Shown here piece after piece: positions 36,610-47,085 of a stretch of DNA of 64,000 bases (position 1 is the stretch's first letter; each line of letters starts with the position of its first letter). The translations under genes were made by a program, and so were the position numbers. Below the pieces are notes generated by a model that saw nothing but the letters and a program-made list of their open reading frames with translations, was not told the origin of the DNA and did not search any database. Location of the stretch: positions 310,001 to 374,000 of the forward strand of contig NW_021940919.1 of NCBI RefSeq assembly GCF_004337985.1. The letters run 5' to 3'. This DNA comes from Pyricularia pennisetigena. Lineage: Eukaryota > Ascomycota > Sordariomycetes > Magnaporthales > Pyriculariaceae.

Positions 36610-39600
36610 TCACTCGCTCTCGGCAGGTGAAGTCGCCCTCAGGCTGTTCAATACTATTCTCATCTTTTCCATGAGCTCGGGCATGCGGTAAGGTTTGACC
36701 AGGACGTCATCGCAGCCTGCGGCCTTTGCCTCGAGAATCTGCTCCATGCGCGCGTTGGCACTGACCGCGATGATTGGTAACCTGCTGGTCCCAAGTCCAG
36801 GCCGTGTGATGATTTTGCCCTGCCGTTCCAGTTCTCGGATTGCTCTCGTGCACGCAAGACCGTCCTGTATAGGCATCTCAATGTCCATCAAGATGATGTC
36901 TAGTTCAAACTTGCTGGTCGGCTCGACGCTGGTCGTGGATACAGCAGCAGTGATGGCAGCTGCGGCAATCCCATTGTGGCTACTGGCGCTTATGTTGGGC
37001 AAATCGTCCTTCCTGGCGAGATCTGAATCGTTGCCCACAAATCTGCTCGACGTCCTGAGCTTTTCCAAAGCCTCCAAGCCGTGATTCGCAACATCGACGG
37101 CGTAGCCACGGTCCCCGAGCATTCGACGCGTGACCTGTTGGTTTATCAGATTATCCTCCACGATCATTATGCCTTTGACGCCAATGTCCTCCTGCAGAGG
37201 CGACGGAGGAATGCGAGATGAGGTCACCGGAGGTTGCTTGTTGACCGGCAAGTTGGTCTTTATAGGGGTTCCGGAACTTTCAGCGGCAGCGGCCAGGACC
37301 TTGGCTGAGCTGCGTGCCTCCTCAAGTGCATCCTGATCCGGCCATGAAGTCTGAATATAGAACGCAAATGTTGACCCAACGCCAGGCGAGGATGCAACAC
37401 CGATCGCTCCATTTTGCATCTCAGTCAGTCGTCGCGAAATAAACAAGCCAAGTCCGGACCCGCCGTACTTAACGTGCGTCCGTGATGAAGCCTGCACAAA
37501 TCGCTTGAATAGGATCTTCTTTTCCTGTTCGTTCAGGCCCTGTCCTGTGTCCTTCACTTTGAACATGATGTAAATGGGCCCTTTTCGAGTCTTCTTATTG
37601 TCGCACCCTCCATCCACATGCTTGTTGTCGTCATCATCATCACTTCCTCTTCCTTTCTTGTCCGGTTCCGAATCCTCTTCTCGAGAGATGAATTGTACAG
37701 CCGACGTACCCTCGTCCGGTCGTTTCGTAGACGCGCTGATTCCCACAGACACCACCCTGGTAGGCCCGGATCCGGAGGTGAACTTGAGCGCATTGGTTAG
37801 GAGGTTGATGAGAACCTGCTTTACCCTGGAGGGGTCCAGATTCAGAAACTCAATGTCCAAATCTCGATATGACTGATCGACAGCCATCCTCAACTCGATA
37901 TCAACACGACGAGCTTCGACCTCAAACATCTTGAGTGACTCCTGTACTATCTGGATTGGATCGGCCGTCACGGGGGTCACGACCAGGAGCTTCGAGTCGA
38001 GCTTGGACATAGTGAGAATGTCATCAACGATGCGCTTCTGGTGCTGCGCACATAGAATAATCGTCTCTGCGTTGTCAATGCCGTTCTTGATGAGCTGGGG
38101 ACGATCGGCGGAGGCCCCGAAGCTGCTGGGATGAGCCAACAACGAGTTCTCTGCGACTTCGGTTGTTGTTCGACTCGTAGTCTCCTTGGCCCAGTCGCGT
38201 CCCTCGTTTCCACGGCCAACTGTCAGCTTCTCGAGCTTTGGAAACAACCCGCTCTGCGTGTTCTCATTGCCTAGAGCACGCTGCTCAATCCTCTGGCATC
38301 TGGTCAGCGATGCTATTACAGCATCGGCACAATGAATGATTGCGGAAAGCGGGTTTCTCATCTCATGCGACGTCATGTCAATGAAACTCTCTTGTTGTCG
38401 TTTGGACTCAATGGCATCCTCCTTGCGCAGCCTTTCCCGTTCCAACTGCCACTTTTGCAGTGATGCGTCACTCAGGCAGCCTGTGAAGGAGCAGATAACA
38501 CCATCTGCATCCCTCACAGGCATCAATGTCGCAACCATCCACCGAGGGGCCACAACTCTGACACCGCTATCTTCGTCCTCGATTGACCAGTCTTTCTTGA
38601 ACCTCAACTCGGCAGTTTGTGTCCTTCCTTCGCTGACCAAACGAGAAATTGCTCCCTTCAAGACGTCAAGATCTTCGGCAACAACGCATTGATCAAATGG
38701 CTTGGTGTCCTCGCCGCTTGACTTTGGGTCGTCGAGTTTTCTGATGCCGCACATCTCGTAGAAAACATTGTTCGCCTCAAGAAGCCTCCCCTCCAGATCC
38801 ATACCGTACATTCCGACAGTTGCAAGTTCGGCCATCCGCTTGAGGTTCTCGGCTTGCTGTGCCCTACGCACAGCTTCCTCCGCCGTCCTCTTGTGTAGCG
38901 TCACGTCGGTCAAGCAAATCATGATGCGCATGGGCTTGTTGCTGTTGGTGGACATCTCTGGCTTGGCCGAGGCAAGACACACCCTGGTGTCGCCAAGTCC
39001 TACTAAATCCATTCCTGCCTTTTCGAAGCTTGGAGATTGAACCCCAGACAAGGACGTCAAAGCTCCGTTTCCTTCTTCGTCGCGGTCGTATCGTTTGACC
39101 CTGAACTCGAACGTCGCGTTTTCGCCTCGTTTTATGCCATCAAAGGCACGCACTACGACCTTGCGATCCTCGTCCAAGACAACAGCCAAGAAATCCTCCA
39201 TGGATATGTGACCGTTTTGTGGCCGGGTTCGCTGGATCCCGGTAATCCTGTACCAGGCATCGTTGGCGAATGTAATATTTCCTTGGCCGTCTCCAAAGCT
39301 TACACCGACCGGCAAAAACTGTGCCACCGACTCAAAACGTTGCATGAACTCATTGGCTTCTTTGGCCTGTTCTCCAATGCGCTCCATCAGCATGGCCTGG
39401 TTTTGGGCCGCTTGCTTGGCGGCCTTTTTGCCTCTGCGTGCCTCCTCTTCAAGTAAGACGGTCGAGGCCAAGCATGTCCTTAACAGCTGATCGAGAAGAG
39501 AGATGTACTGCCGGTATCCACTGTCGTAAGGCCGCCGAGGGTTCAGGCCGAGAACTAGGATCCCCATGATTTCTTCGTCCTTGGTTGGTCTTATGGGACA

Positions 39601-41052
39601 GACCAGAGCTTCTTGGCAGGGGTCACCAAACCCACGCCACCGAAGACCCTCGAGGAGTTGCGGTGGGAAGCTCTCGCCATCCATTCTAATCCGGATGGGT
39701 TTTAGTTCTTGAAGGGCCAGTCTGAAAGCTACAGCAAGACCCCTATCGCTGGTTTGAGGGTTCAGTCTAGGCGGTGCGATCGGATGGCCCCGGGGAACAC
39801 CCAGCGAGCCTTCGAGATAGCACAATCTAGCCTCGTTCTTGTTGTTCAGGCCGGACGAGTCTCCGGAGTTCCTCCTGCAGCTGACAGAGTACAGAATCGC
39901 TAGCGGGACGTCGTAGGTAGGCCTTACGGCCTCCATATGCTCGATGGTCTTCCTCCAGTATGCTTTGATGTCTCTGGCGGTGACTAGTGACTCTCCAAGA
40001 TCGATGAGCATTTTCATGCGTCGCTCCCATAGCCGCATAGAGGTGATCTCCATGACAGAGTGTATGAATCCCACAACCTTGCCATCTTCTGTCATCGGAA
40101 TCAGTGACCACTTCAGATACGTCTCACGCAGAGACCCATCTGCCCCTCCGACAAAGACACCGCACTCTTCCTCAATGCAGTTTGGACGCTTTCGGCGGGC
40201 GCTCTCAGCCATTTTGGCCCTCAAGTGCTCGCCTTTCTCTGGCCAGATCTCATCGACAGGCCTGCCCAGAGCAGTGCTGTACCGCTTGCCACATAGGGTG
40301 CTGAAAGCTTCATTGTATATTGCCGTGTAGTCGCTTCCCCAATATATAGCTAGGCATCGAGAGTCCACCATGATCTGGTTGACAGCATGTTGGAGCCGAG
40401 GAGACCAAGTATGGTGAGGGCCAAGGGGTGTGGAAGCCCAGTCATATGCAGTGATGGTTTTGAAAAAGGGTTCCTCGTCTGCTCCCGAAGTCGACACGGT
40501 CCATTCCTGATGGGCCGAGTCATCTCGTCCCCCTTGATTGTCGATTGAGCCTCCGGCGGGTACCAATTCGATCGTTCGCGGTTCTTCGTCGGGTGTTATT
40601 TCGAGTGGGAGTCCGGTGTCATAAGCTTCCCGCCCACCGGTCATTATGCTCTTGGGCAAAAAGTCCTTGGCATCTTGAGGGGGTGTTGGAAGAGGCGACA
40701 GTGGGCTATGCTGTCTTGGGTCTGGGGTCTGTGCGTTCCCACTGACCACGACCCATCGGCCTTGTATAGTAGTTCGAGTCCAGTACACGCCGACGTGCAG
40801 CTTTGAGGACTCGGCGCCAGGCGTTGTGTGCGCCGTCACCCACCGCCATGTCTCCGCATGGCGATTTCGAGGCAGTTCCGATATAACCGCCGAAAGATTT
40901 GCATTGCGGTTGAGAGCTGGGTTGAAGTATATTATGGTGGGTGATGACAGTGACTTATTTCCGGGACCATCGAGCTCGACAACGAAAGTAGGCCTTGGGT
41001 CGAAGGTAAGGAATTCGGCAATGCTGAGGCTCGCAAAATCTGCTGACATCAT
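36610..41052 (-). CDS. Hybrid histidine kinase with multiple PAS domains, GAF-like region and receiver
   Basis: A single 1480-residue frame without introns. In order: a PAS-like N-terminus (about 10-110); a PAS segment (about 200-330) with DWASTPLG and WGSDYTAIYNEAF; a GAF-like region (about 345-545); PAS (about 569-700) and PAS (about 736-880); a HisKA box DMTSHEMRNPL with phospho-accepting His896; the second helix HQKRIVDDIL only near 1005, so the hairpin carries an insert of several tens of residues; ATP-binding N box (Asn1087 in NLLTNALKF), G box GGSGLGLF near 1195; and a receiver (about 1299-1475) with VEDN, Asp1390 in ILMDIEMP and LVKP. All residues for a His-Asp phosphorelay are present. 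There is no HAMP array or transmembrane segment, so a cytosolic PAS-sensing kinase is likely, feeding a Ypd1-type relay. Either of two adjacent ATGs could start it. Confidence 0.93.
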   Translation of the reverse strand: MMSADFASLSIAEFLTFDPRPTFVVELDGPGNKSLSSPTIIYFNPALNRNANLSAVISELPRNRHAETWRWVTAHTTPGAESSKLHVGVYWTRTTIQGRWVVVSGNAQTPDPRQHSPLSPLPTPPQDAKDFLPKSIMTGGREAYDTGLPLEITPDEEPRTIELVPAGGSIDNQGGRDDSAHQEWTVSTSGADEEPFFKTITAYDWASTPLGPHHTWSPRLQHAVNQIMVDSRCLAIYWGSDYTAIYNEAFSTLCGKRYSTALGRPVDEIWPEKGEHLRAKMAESARRKRPNCIEEECGVFVGGADGSLRETYLKWSLIPMTEDGKVVGFIHSVMEITSMRLWERRMKMLIDLGESLVTARDIKAYWRKTIEHMEAVRPTYDVPLAILYSVSCRRNSGDSSGLNNKNEARLCYLEGSLGVPRGHPIAPPRLNPQTSDRGLAVAFRLALQELKPIRIRMDGESFPPQLLEGLRWRGFGDPCQEALVCPIRPTKDEEIMGILVLGLNPRRPYDSGYRQYISLLDQLLRTCLASTVLLEEEARRGKKAAKQAAQNQAMLMERIGEQAKEANEFMQRFESVAQFLPVGVSFGDGQGNITFANDAWYRITGIQRTRPQNGHISMEDFLAVVLDEDRKVVVRAFDGIKRGENATFEFRVKRYDRDEEGNGALTSLSGVQSPSFEKAGMDLVGLGDTRVCLASAKPEMSTNSNKPMRIMICLTDVTLHKRTAEEAVRRAQQAENLKRMAELATVGMYGMDLEGRLLEANNVFYEMCGIRKLDDPKSSGEDTKPFDQCVVAEDLDVLKGAISRLVSEGRTQTAELRFKKDWSIEDEDSGVRVVAPRWMVATLMPVRDADGVICSFTGCLSDASLQKWQLERERLRKEDAIESKRQQESFIDMTSHEMRNPLSAIIHCADAVIASLTRCQRIEQRALGNENTQSGLFPKLEKLTVGRGNEGRDWAKETTSRTTTEVAENSLLAHPSSFGASADRPQLIKNGIDNAETIILCAQHQKRIVDDILTMSKLDSKLLVVTPVTADPIQIVQESLKMFEVEARRVDIELRMAVDQSYRDLDIEFLNLDPSRVKQVLINLLTNALKFTSGSGPTRVVSVGISASTKRPDEGTSAVQFISREEDSEPDKKGRGSDDDDDNKHVDGGCDNKKTRKGPIYIMFKVKDTGQGLNEQEKKILFKRFVQASSRTHVKYGGSGLGLFISRRLTEMQNGAIGVASSPGVGSTFAFYIQTSWPDQDALEEARSSAKVLAAAAESSGTPIKTNLPVNKQPPVTSSRIPPSPLQEDIGVKGIMIVEDNLINQQVTRRMLGDRGYAVDVANHGLEALEKLRTSSRFVGNDSDLARKDDLPNISASSHNGIAAAAITAAVSTTSVEPTSKFELDIILMDIEMPIQDGLACTRAIRELERQGKIITRPGLGTSRLPIIAVSANARMEQILEAKAAGCDDVLVKPYRMPELMEKMRIVLNSLRATSPAESE

Positions 41053-43736
41053 GGCTGATCCATAAACCCCTCTCGATGCTCGTGGGGGCGGGCGTCGAGC
41101 AAGGACCGGGAGATGCGAGTCGAGGATTTAACTAGGTCTGGACTAGGATGCGCTCGTTGGCGGCGGGCATGAGCTACAAAAGCAACAGACAGGACATGAA
41201 AAGACGCGAAACAGATTCCATCCCCCAAATTCGTGTACTGATGGGGCGATTTGACTGCTAGTGAAAGGAAAGAAGGAAGAAAAAGGAAACGACGAGATAT
41301 TATTGGGCACCAATAGCAAAGGGGTTCAATGACTTAGAAAACAAGAAAGGGAGATTGTGACGAGCGGAGAATGGGCGGGCCGGCTTTGCTTGATTCTACC
41401 GTGGTGGATATTCTAAAAGAGGATCCCTCGCTGGAGCGGACGGGTACATGGAAGGTCCCCGAGTTGGTGAGGGGTGCAACGGCAGAGCAACACTGGATCG
41501 CTCTACCTTCAATTCTTCATGCAAGGCTGACCTTGAGCTGAGTGGATGGGTTCTCGGGGGGTTTGCTTGTGGCTGGAGGCAAGATGATGGGGGATGGCAT
41601 GGGAAAGACAGGTAGGTACCTACCCCAGCAATAAACAAACAGACTGACTGACTTGGAGCTACCCGGTAAAAGGTGCTATCTTGCAGGTACTGTAGGTAAG
41701 GTACCTTAGTGATTCGATGCCTTAATATCTTAACCTCGACATCAATCACGAACCAAGGTACCTAGGTAGGTAGGTAGGTAATTGGTTAGTTACTCAACGC
41801 ATCAACTCGTGTTTGTTTGCAGGTCGGGGCATGAGTGGGCAGAGAAAGCGCAAGGCGCGCGCGTTGATAAAGACGGCCGACTGAAAAGTTAGAACAAAAT
41901 CGCATTTTCTTCGGGGCAAGGTTGCTTCCGCCAAGGTACTACTCGGGCTGGTAGGCCTTGGACCCTTGGCAACAATGAACAGGGATTGGTCTCACTAGGG
42001 TGGTAGTCGTTTGGCCGCCTATCGATGTGTACATCGAGATCGACATTAGCATACGCGGTTTCCCCTCTACAAACAAACAAAGGCTAAATTATCGATTTCG
42101 CAGATAGAATTCATTGCTGTTTTAACAAGATTTACTAGTCAAAGTTATGCATCGCACTCGTGCTTCGACTGTGAAAGGGAAATTTTTGGATCAAAGATCT
42201 GTCAAGGGGATGTTTGTCGTTTTGCGAAGGGATGACAACTGACATAGTTTGTATGATCGTGAATTCAAGGTTGGGGGGTTCACGAAGCTAACAGACAACA
42301 GTTGATGAAACCGGGGTGGACCTTACCCGCAAAACCGGCCGATGGCGGCTGGCGTCGATGGATCGAGCAACAGCCAGAAAAGAAAAAAGAAAAGAAAAAG
42401 AAAACGTTTGTTCTAACGTGTGGTATCTGGGTTTCTGGGTAAAAGTAAGGCCGGCAACTTTTGATTTTTCGTTTGTTAAGCTGGTTAGTAACACTTTGAC
42501 GCAAAACTGAAAACCGTCAACTTGTAGCTCTTCATTCCTAAAAAGACCAGAGGCGCATTTGTACCTGACTAAGAGCAGTCGACCGAAAAGATCGCCCGTT
42601 GTAACTTATCAGGCTTTGTTCTGTGCTAGCCTAGGCAATTAACTGGGTATGCGCCTCGGAAAGCTTCCATGAGCCCTGCATGGAACAAACCACAAGCCCG
42701 ACCTCTCAGCTCCCGTCTGAAGTTAAAATTCATACAATAGATCTCGATGACCGGTCTGGGCATCCTAGTAACCTGGCCGTTGGCAAGCAAGGAAGAAAAG
42801 TCTTCGCATCAGCAGAAAGAGCTTTTGTGCGAATGAGAGCCACAGTGACGTCAACCGGCAACCTCGGGCCCCGTTCATCTCGGGTAGATTTTCAATTGGT
42901 CGCGATGGGGTCCCCGTTGCACCAGCCTCGTGCATTTGTCTTGGCAATGATGTGGGCATATCTAAGCGGAAGCTATCGCTTGTACCAAGGTTCTCTGGTG
43001 GTACTATGAGGACGTTGTAAACAAGCGGGGTCGGCGCCATTCATTCCAAATCCGGTCTGGAATATGGTAGCATGCTGAAGGTTTCGCGAGAGCTTGACCT
43101 CCACTAATTACTTTGCTATGTACGTCTGTACCTATGGAGAAACTTTCTGCCAAGTTAGCCACGTGAATGTTCAATTATGGTGAATCGGTGTTGTCTGCAG
43201 GAGATATTTTGCTTATAGCATGCATTTGTAGTAGTACCGTCAACCTGGTCAAGCTCCAAAAGTAGAGCAAAAACTGCACAACGTCCGTACTGAAACACAA
43301 GACTATCCACAAACATGAGCTAGACTAGGGTATTTACCGTTGTCAAACAAGTGCAAATCAAGTTTTTTTTTTCCCTTTTTTCTTTTTTACTGAATTCTTC
43401 TCTTTGTTTTTTTTTTTCTTGATTGGATGCTTCTCGCAGGTGACATACGAGTGAGTATTCGCAATCCTTTCACAAGCTAAATTAAAGTTGTCTAAACGCA
43501 AGCATCCAGTCCTATCTATCCATAGCACGCAAATGTTTCACTCGTATTGATAACAAAAGAGAAACCCCAAAAGGCATCACGAAAACTGAGCGAAGTCAAG
43601 TCATCGGAAGCTGCATCAATCCATCCATCAATCCTCCTCGTAAAATACTCAGCTGCCCAAAAATAGACCGAGAAGAGGTATATCGACCAGAAGAGATTGA
43701 GCCAGCTGAATGCACTCTACCAGTGCAAAAATAACC
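41053..43736. other. Upstream region of histidine kinase and 3' flank of Mpv17-like gene
   Basis: No supported gene. A dense AGGTA/TACCT cluster at 41610-41780 lies 560-730 bp upstream of the kinase start. An ATG-initiated frame of 109 codons at 42680-43009 resembles nothing known. A T-rich stretch lies at 43360-43420. Confidence 0.55.
41610..41780. repeat. AGGTA/TACCT pentamer cluster with (GGTA)n run
   Basis: The stretch begins with AGGTAGGTACCTACC and ends with a (GGTA)4-5 run after CCAAGGTACCTA; several single copies lie between. It resembles the cluster at 32392-32508 and sits in the upstream region of the histidine kinase gene. Confidence 0.75.
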
Positions 43737-44665
43737 TCAGTTACTGGCCGTGAACAGGCTGACATAGACGCCCCAGGCGATACCAGCTAGTCCTCCCACC
43801 AGGTTCCTCATCTCGACCGTCTGCACAAACGCAAAGTTGATCAGGCTGACCACGGGCCAGAGCCTCCAGCCGGCCGTTAGGAGCGGCATGAACTCGGCCT
43901 TAGCCTTGGGCATCACCTCATCCCAACGGACCGCCGTGAAGTCAAGTGCCGGCCTGTCGTCCTTGCCGCTGCGCGCAAAGCTGCGCATCAGGAACATCAT
44001 GCTGTGCTCAGCGCCGAGCGGCCGGTGCGCCATGGCCATCTGGACCGAGTGAAAGAACACGGAGAACATGAACGTGTTGGCAGCAGATCCGATCGTCTGG
44101 TCCAGGATCAGCTTGATGATGGTGTTCTTCATGTCAAGCTTTGGCACCGGCTCGACCAGCTGTCCCTTCTTGGCGGTGCGGTCAAGGGCCTTGTCGTCCT
44201 TGGCCGAGGCCGCGGCGACGGCCTCAGTGGTAGGGACGACCTTCTTGGTGGCCGGGAAGGTTGACTCCAGGAAGTCTTGCCTGGGGTTGGGGTGTTGATG
44301 TTAGCCTGGGCAGTGATCCGAGTGACCCGGGAACCCAAGTGTAGACCATGTCACGTGTTGCTTTGTGACCACTTGTTTCATTTGACACTCTTCGTGTCTC
44401 GCATGCGTGTGCAACGTAGACTTACCACATGAAGTTGGGCGGTGTACTGAGGACCGCGTAGAGTACAAACTGGAAAACAGGGATCCAGTCGACTACCAGT
44501 TTCTCCTGAGGGTACATATCAGCTCCTTGAAATCTTCAGACAAACAAAAATGCGAACGATGCTCACCTCGTCCCTAAAGGCGGTAAGCGCTTGAGCAAGT
44601 AAATTTGCGACAGCCCCCAGGACCGACGACTGAAGCGTCGCCGTCATTATGGGAGGAAGTGCCAT
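43737..44665 (-). CDS. Mpv17/PMP22-family integral membrane protein
   Basis: Three exons, 44567-44665, 44426-44505 and 43737-44280, encode 240 residues. The joined product starts MALPPIMTATLQSSVLGAVANLLAQ, continues VVDWIPVFQFVLYAVLSTPPNFMWQDFLES, then a Lys/Ala-rich linker, and ends with the family signature WPVVSLINFAFVQTVEMRNLVGGLAGIAWGVYVSL. Mpv17/PMP22 proteins are four-helix membrane proteins of the mitochondrial inner membrane or the peroxisome; which applies here is not evident. The phase closes at both junctions (TG|G gives Trp at the second). The neighbouring gene on the same strand is YIF1. Confidence 0.88.
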
Positions 44666-45391
44666 GATCGCTTGTGAGGATGATCGCGCGTGTAGATGAG
44701 ATGAAGCCCGCCTGGTGGAGGTATCAAAGTAGCGATACAGAAACAGATCGGCCCGCAAACCTGTATTCTTTTAACTTTCAACAACACACCAAGTCCTGCA
44801 ACACAAAACGAGAACTATTCAAGATGCAAGTTCGCGCTGGTTCCTGCTTAGAAGAGGAAGGGCAAAAAAAAAAAAAAAAGAAGACAGCAAACTCAGGCAC
44901 GCAACGATTCAAATAAATGTTTAGGGCGACGAAGGCCACCTCTTATCTACTTGGCAGCAAGGTTTCGAGAGCACGATGCCAATGTAACCCCAATCTTTCG
45001 CTCTCTTAGGGCAAAACGGGACAGGACCCCGCAAATTCGGCTGCTACTGGATTCGAGAAACGAATCATGGGCCTACCCTGTACTCTCAACCCGTGGCGGC
45101 AATTATCGTCAAGCCATGTTAATGCTCATGGTTCTGTGTTTGACAACAATGAGGAAGCGGTCAGGGATATCATCCTTTGAAGCTTGTTCATTCAGGGTCC
45201 TTGCTTTTTTTTTTTCTTTTGCTTTTTGATGCTAAGTCCATTGGATCCCTCCAGTTAGAGACGGGCAATATAAACACACTCTGCCTCATCTATTCTAGAC
45301 TAGTCTTAGGTTCACCCTGCTCGCATATCCTACGACAGGTTAATGATTTCCTGCTAAAGCGCCGAATTCTTCTGCCGACAGTCATGGCCTT
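44666..45391. other. Promoter of Mpv17-like gene and 3' flank of YIF1
   Basis: No gene seen. An A16 run lies near 44863-44878. Confidence 0.6.
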
Positions 45392-46581
45392 TCATGGCCT
45401 AGACAAGATCCACATGAAGAAAAGCTGCACCACATATGAGTAGAAGAACAAGAACTGCGTCCGCTGGTTCCTTTTGGCCCGGGTGTCTGTCTGCATCCTG
45501 CTGTTGTCGGCGTTTTCAGGCAAAAGAACGTACTTCAGCGACCTCATCTGCAGTCTTGTTAGCATTTCAGACAATCCAGTAGGCAAAATAATCCTACTAA
45601 TTATGTGAATATAGAGCATGACGCGACTTACCAAGAAAAGTGAGTTGGCCAAGAACGTATAAATGAATACAGACCAGCCAGACCATCCGCCGGTGCCTTT
45701 GCCACCGTTCATAACCTCAGCAACAGCGACAGTAACAATAACGCCAACGAACTTGTATCCAGAGTAAGCAACAAGGTCCAGTAGTTGCGAATTATTGGAT
45801 ATGCTCATAATGTAGCACCCGAGCTTCAGGATAATAATTTCAGCAGCAACCACAATGAGCGCCGTTCCCGCTGTGTTTCCGAGAAGCTCCGGTTGAAACT
45901 GTCCCCTGAGACCAGCAATAGCGGTTGAGAGGAGGATATAAGTCACCAGAGACATTACTAAGCTTGCGTGTTAGCAAAGTTCACTGGATTACGGGAGTAG
46001 GAAGCACCAACCAGGAATATACATGTCTGGACTGTTGACGTCGTCTCTCGGCGGCAAATATCCCTCCTGACCGCCAGGGCCCATAGCTGGCTTGCGCGAC
46101 CATGGCTTGTGTCTCCAGGGGAAAAGAACCAGGTAGATTTTGTTGATGACATAAGAGTTTGTAACGTTGAAGTAGTGTTTAAGCAGGTGCACGCTCAGGT
46201 ACCGGTTAATCTGTTTGACAGTCAGTGCCACACCTCTTATGTTTGATTGCTCGCATCAAGCTGAGCAAGAAGGACTGAAAGCAAGGATTGACCCACGTTC
46301 TGGTCAATAAGCTCCTGCCCCTGTCTAAAAGCCGTGCTTCCAAAGTGCGCTGCAACCTGCGCTGCCGGATCGTTCATAAACTGGCCGTACTGCCCAAACA
46401 TGTTCTGCGGCCCGGCGCCGCCTTGCTGCTGGGGATATGGGCTGCCGCCATAGCCTTGGCCGCTTTGCGATGATTGCGATACTGGAGGGGGAGGAGATCG
46501 GAGCTGTGGTACGGTCGATACATGCTGGGGGACCGGGTGGTGTAGAGGGGGCGATTGCCCGTATGCCTGTGGCCGCTGCAT
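45392..46581 (-). CDS. YIF1: Yif1-type ER-to-Golgi transport membrane protein
   Basis: Four exons, 46297-46581, 46012-46210, 45632-45957 and 45392-45547, encode 321 residues. The first 75 residues are Pro/Gln/Gly-rich. The family core follows: DPAAQVAAHFGSTAFRQGQE, DQNINRYLSVHLLKHYFNVTN, SYVINKIYLVLFPW, SRKPAMGPGGQEGYLPPRDD, DMYIPVMSLVTYILLS, and several membrane helices, ending QFLFFYSYVVQLFFMWIL. Yif1 works with Yip1 in budding and docking of ER-Golgi vesicles by binding Ypt1-class Rabs. Introns are 86, 54 and 84 nt with donors GTGGGT, GTTGGT and GTAAGT. It is divergent from the SRP-receptor gene, 504 bp apart. Confidence 0.92.
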
Positions 46582-47085
46582 CCTGTGTGAGCGCCCAAAG
46601 GGTCGGTTCTGGAGGTGATGTCGGAGGTAGCTTGTAGCCGCAGCGTATCGCCAAATTTGTTCGCGCGCAAGCGGTTGATTTTAAGTGATGGAGCTGATGA
46701 AATGGGCCTATATTCCAAGGAAGTTTGGAAAATGGATCGAAGCTGTCCTCAACAGGCCGTCTTGTGCCCGCCAACCGCAAAGCTTTGACTTGACACTGTT
46801 TACCGCACGGTCTGACATGACAGCGTCTGGCCCGATAACCAGCAATTCAGCCTTATCGCGCAACCCTTTGGAAGGTTGGGGTTCGACTTACCCCAATTGG
46901 CCTCCCACTTCCATGTCGTGGCAGTGACACCCAGTCCATATGGGATCTTAGCTGTCCGATCTCGTCTTTGAACCGACCATCTGTTCCTTGCGCAACCTCT
47001 CCGGTCGGTTTTCTTGGAACAAAAAAATTGCCATTGTTAAAGACCCCAGATATCGATCCATCGCCGTCCAGGCAACGACGCCACT
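46582..47085. promoter_or_regulatory. Shared divergent promoter region of YIF1 and SRP-receptor alpha
   Basis: 504 bp between the two start codons, which must hold both promoters. No certain motif was identified. Confidence 0.6.

Noticed and set aside
42680..43009. ATG-led 109-codon plus-strand frame
   Set aside because: No recognisable motif, no leader-like sequence and no splice support.
46860..46905. GGTTCGA-like sequences (for example TTGGGGTTCGACTTACCCC) suggesting tRNA T-arms
   Set aside because: Loop length is wrong and no acceptor, D or anticodon arm can be paired around it; no other GTTCRA site in the window gave a cloverleaf either.
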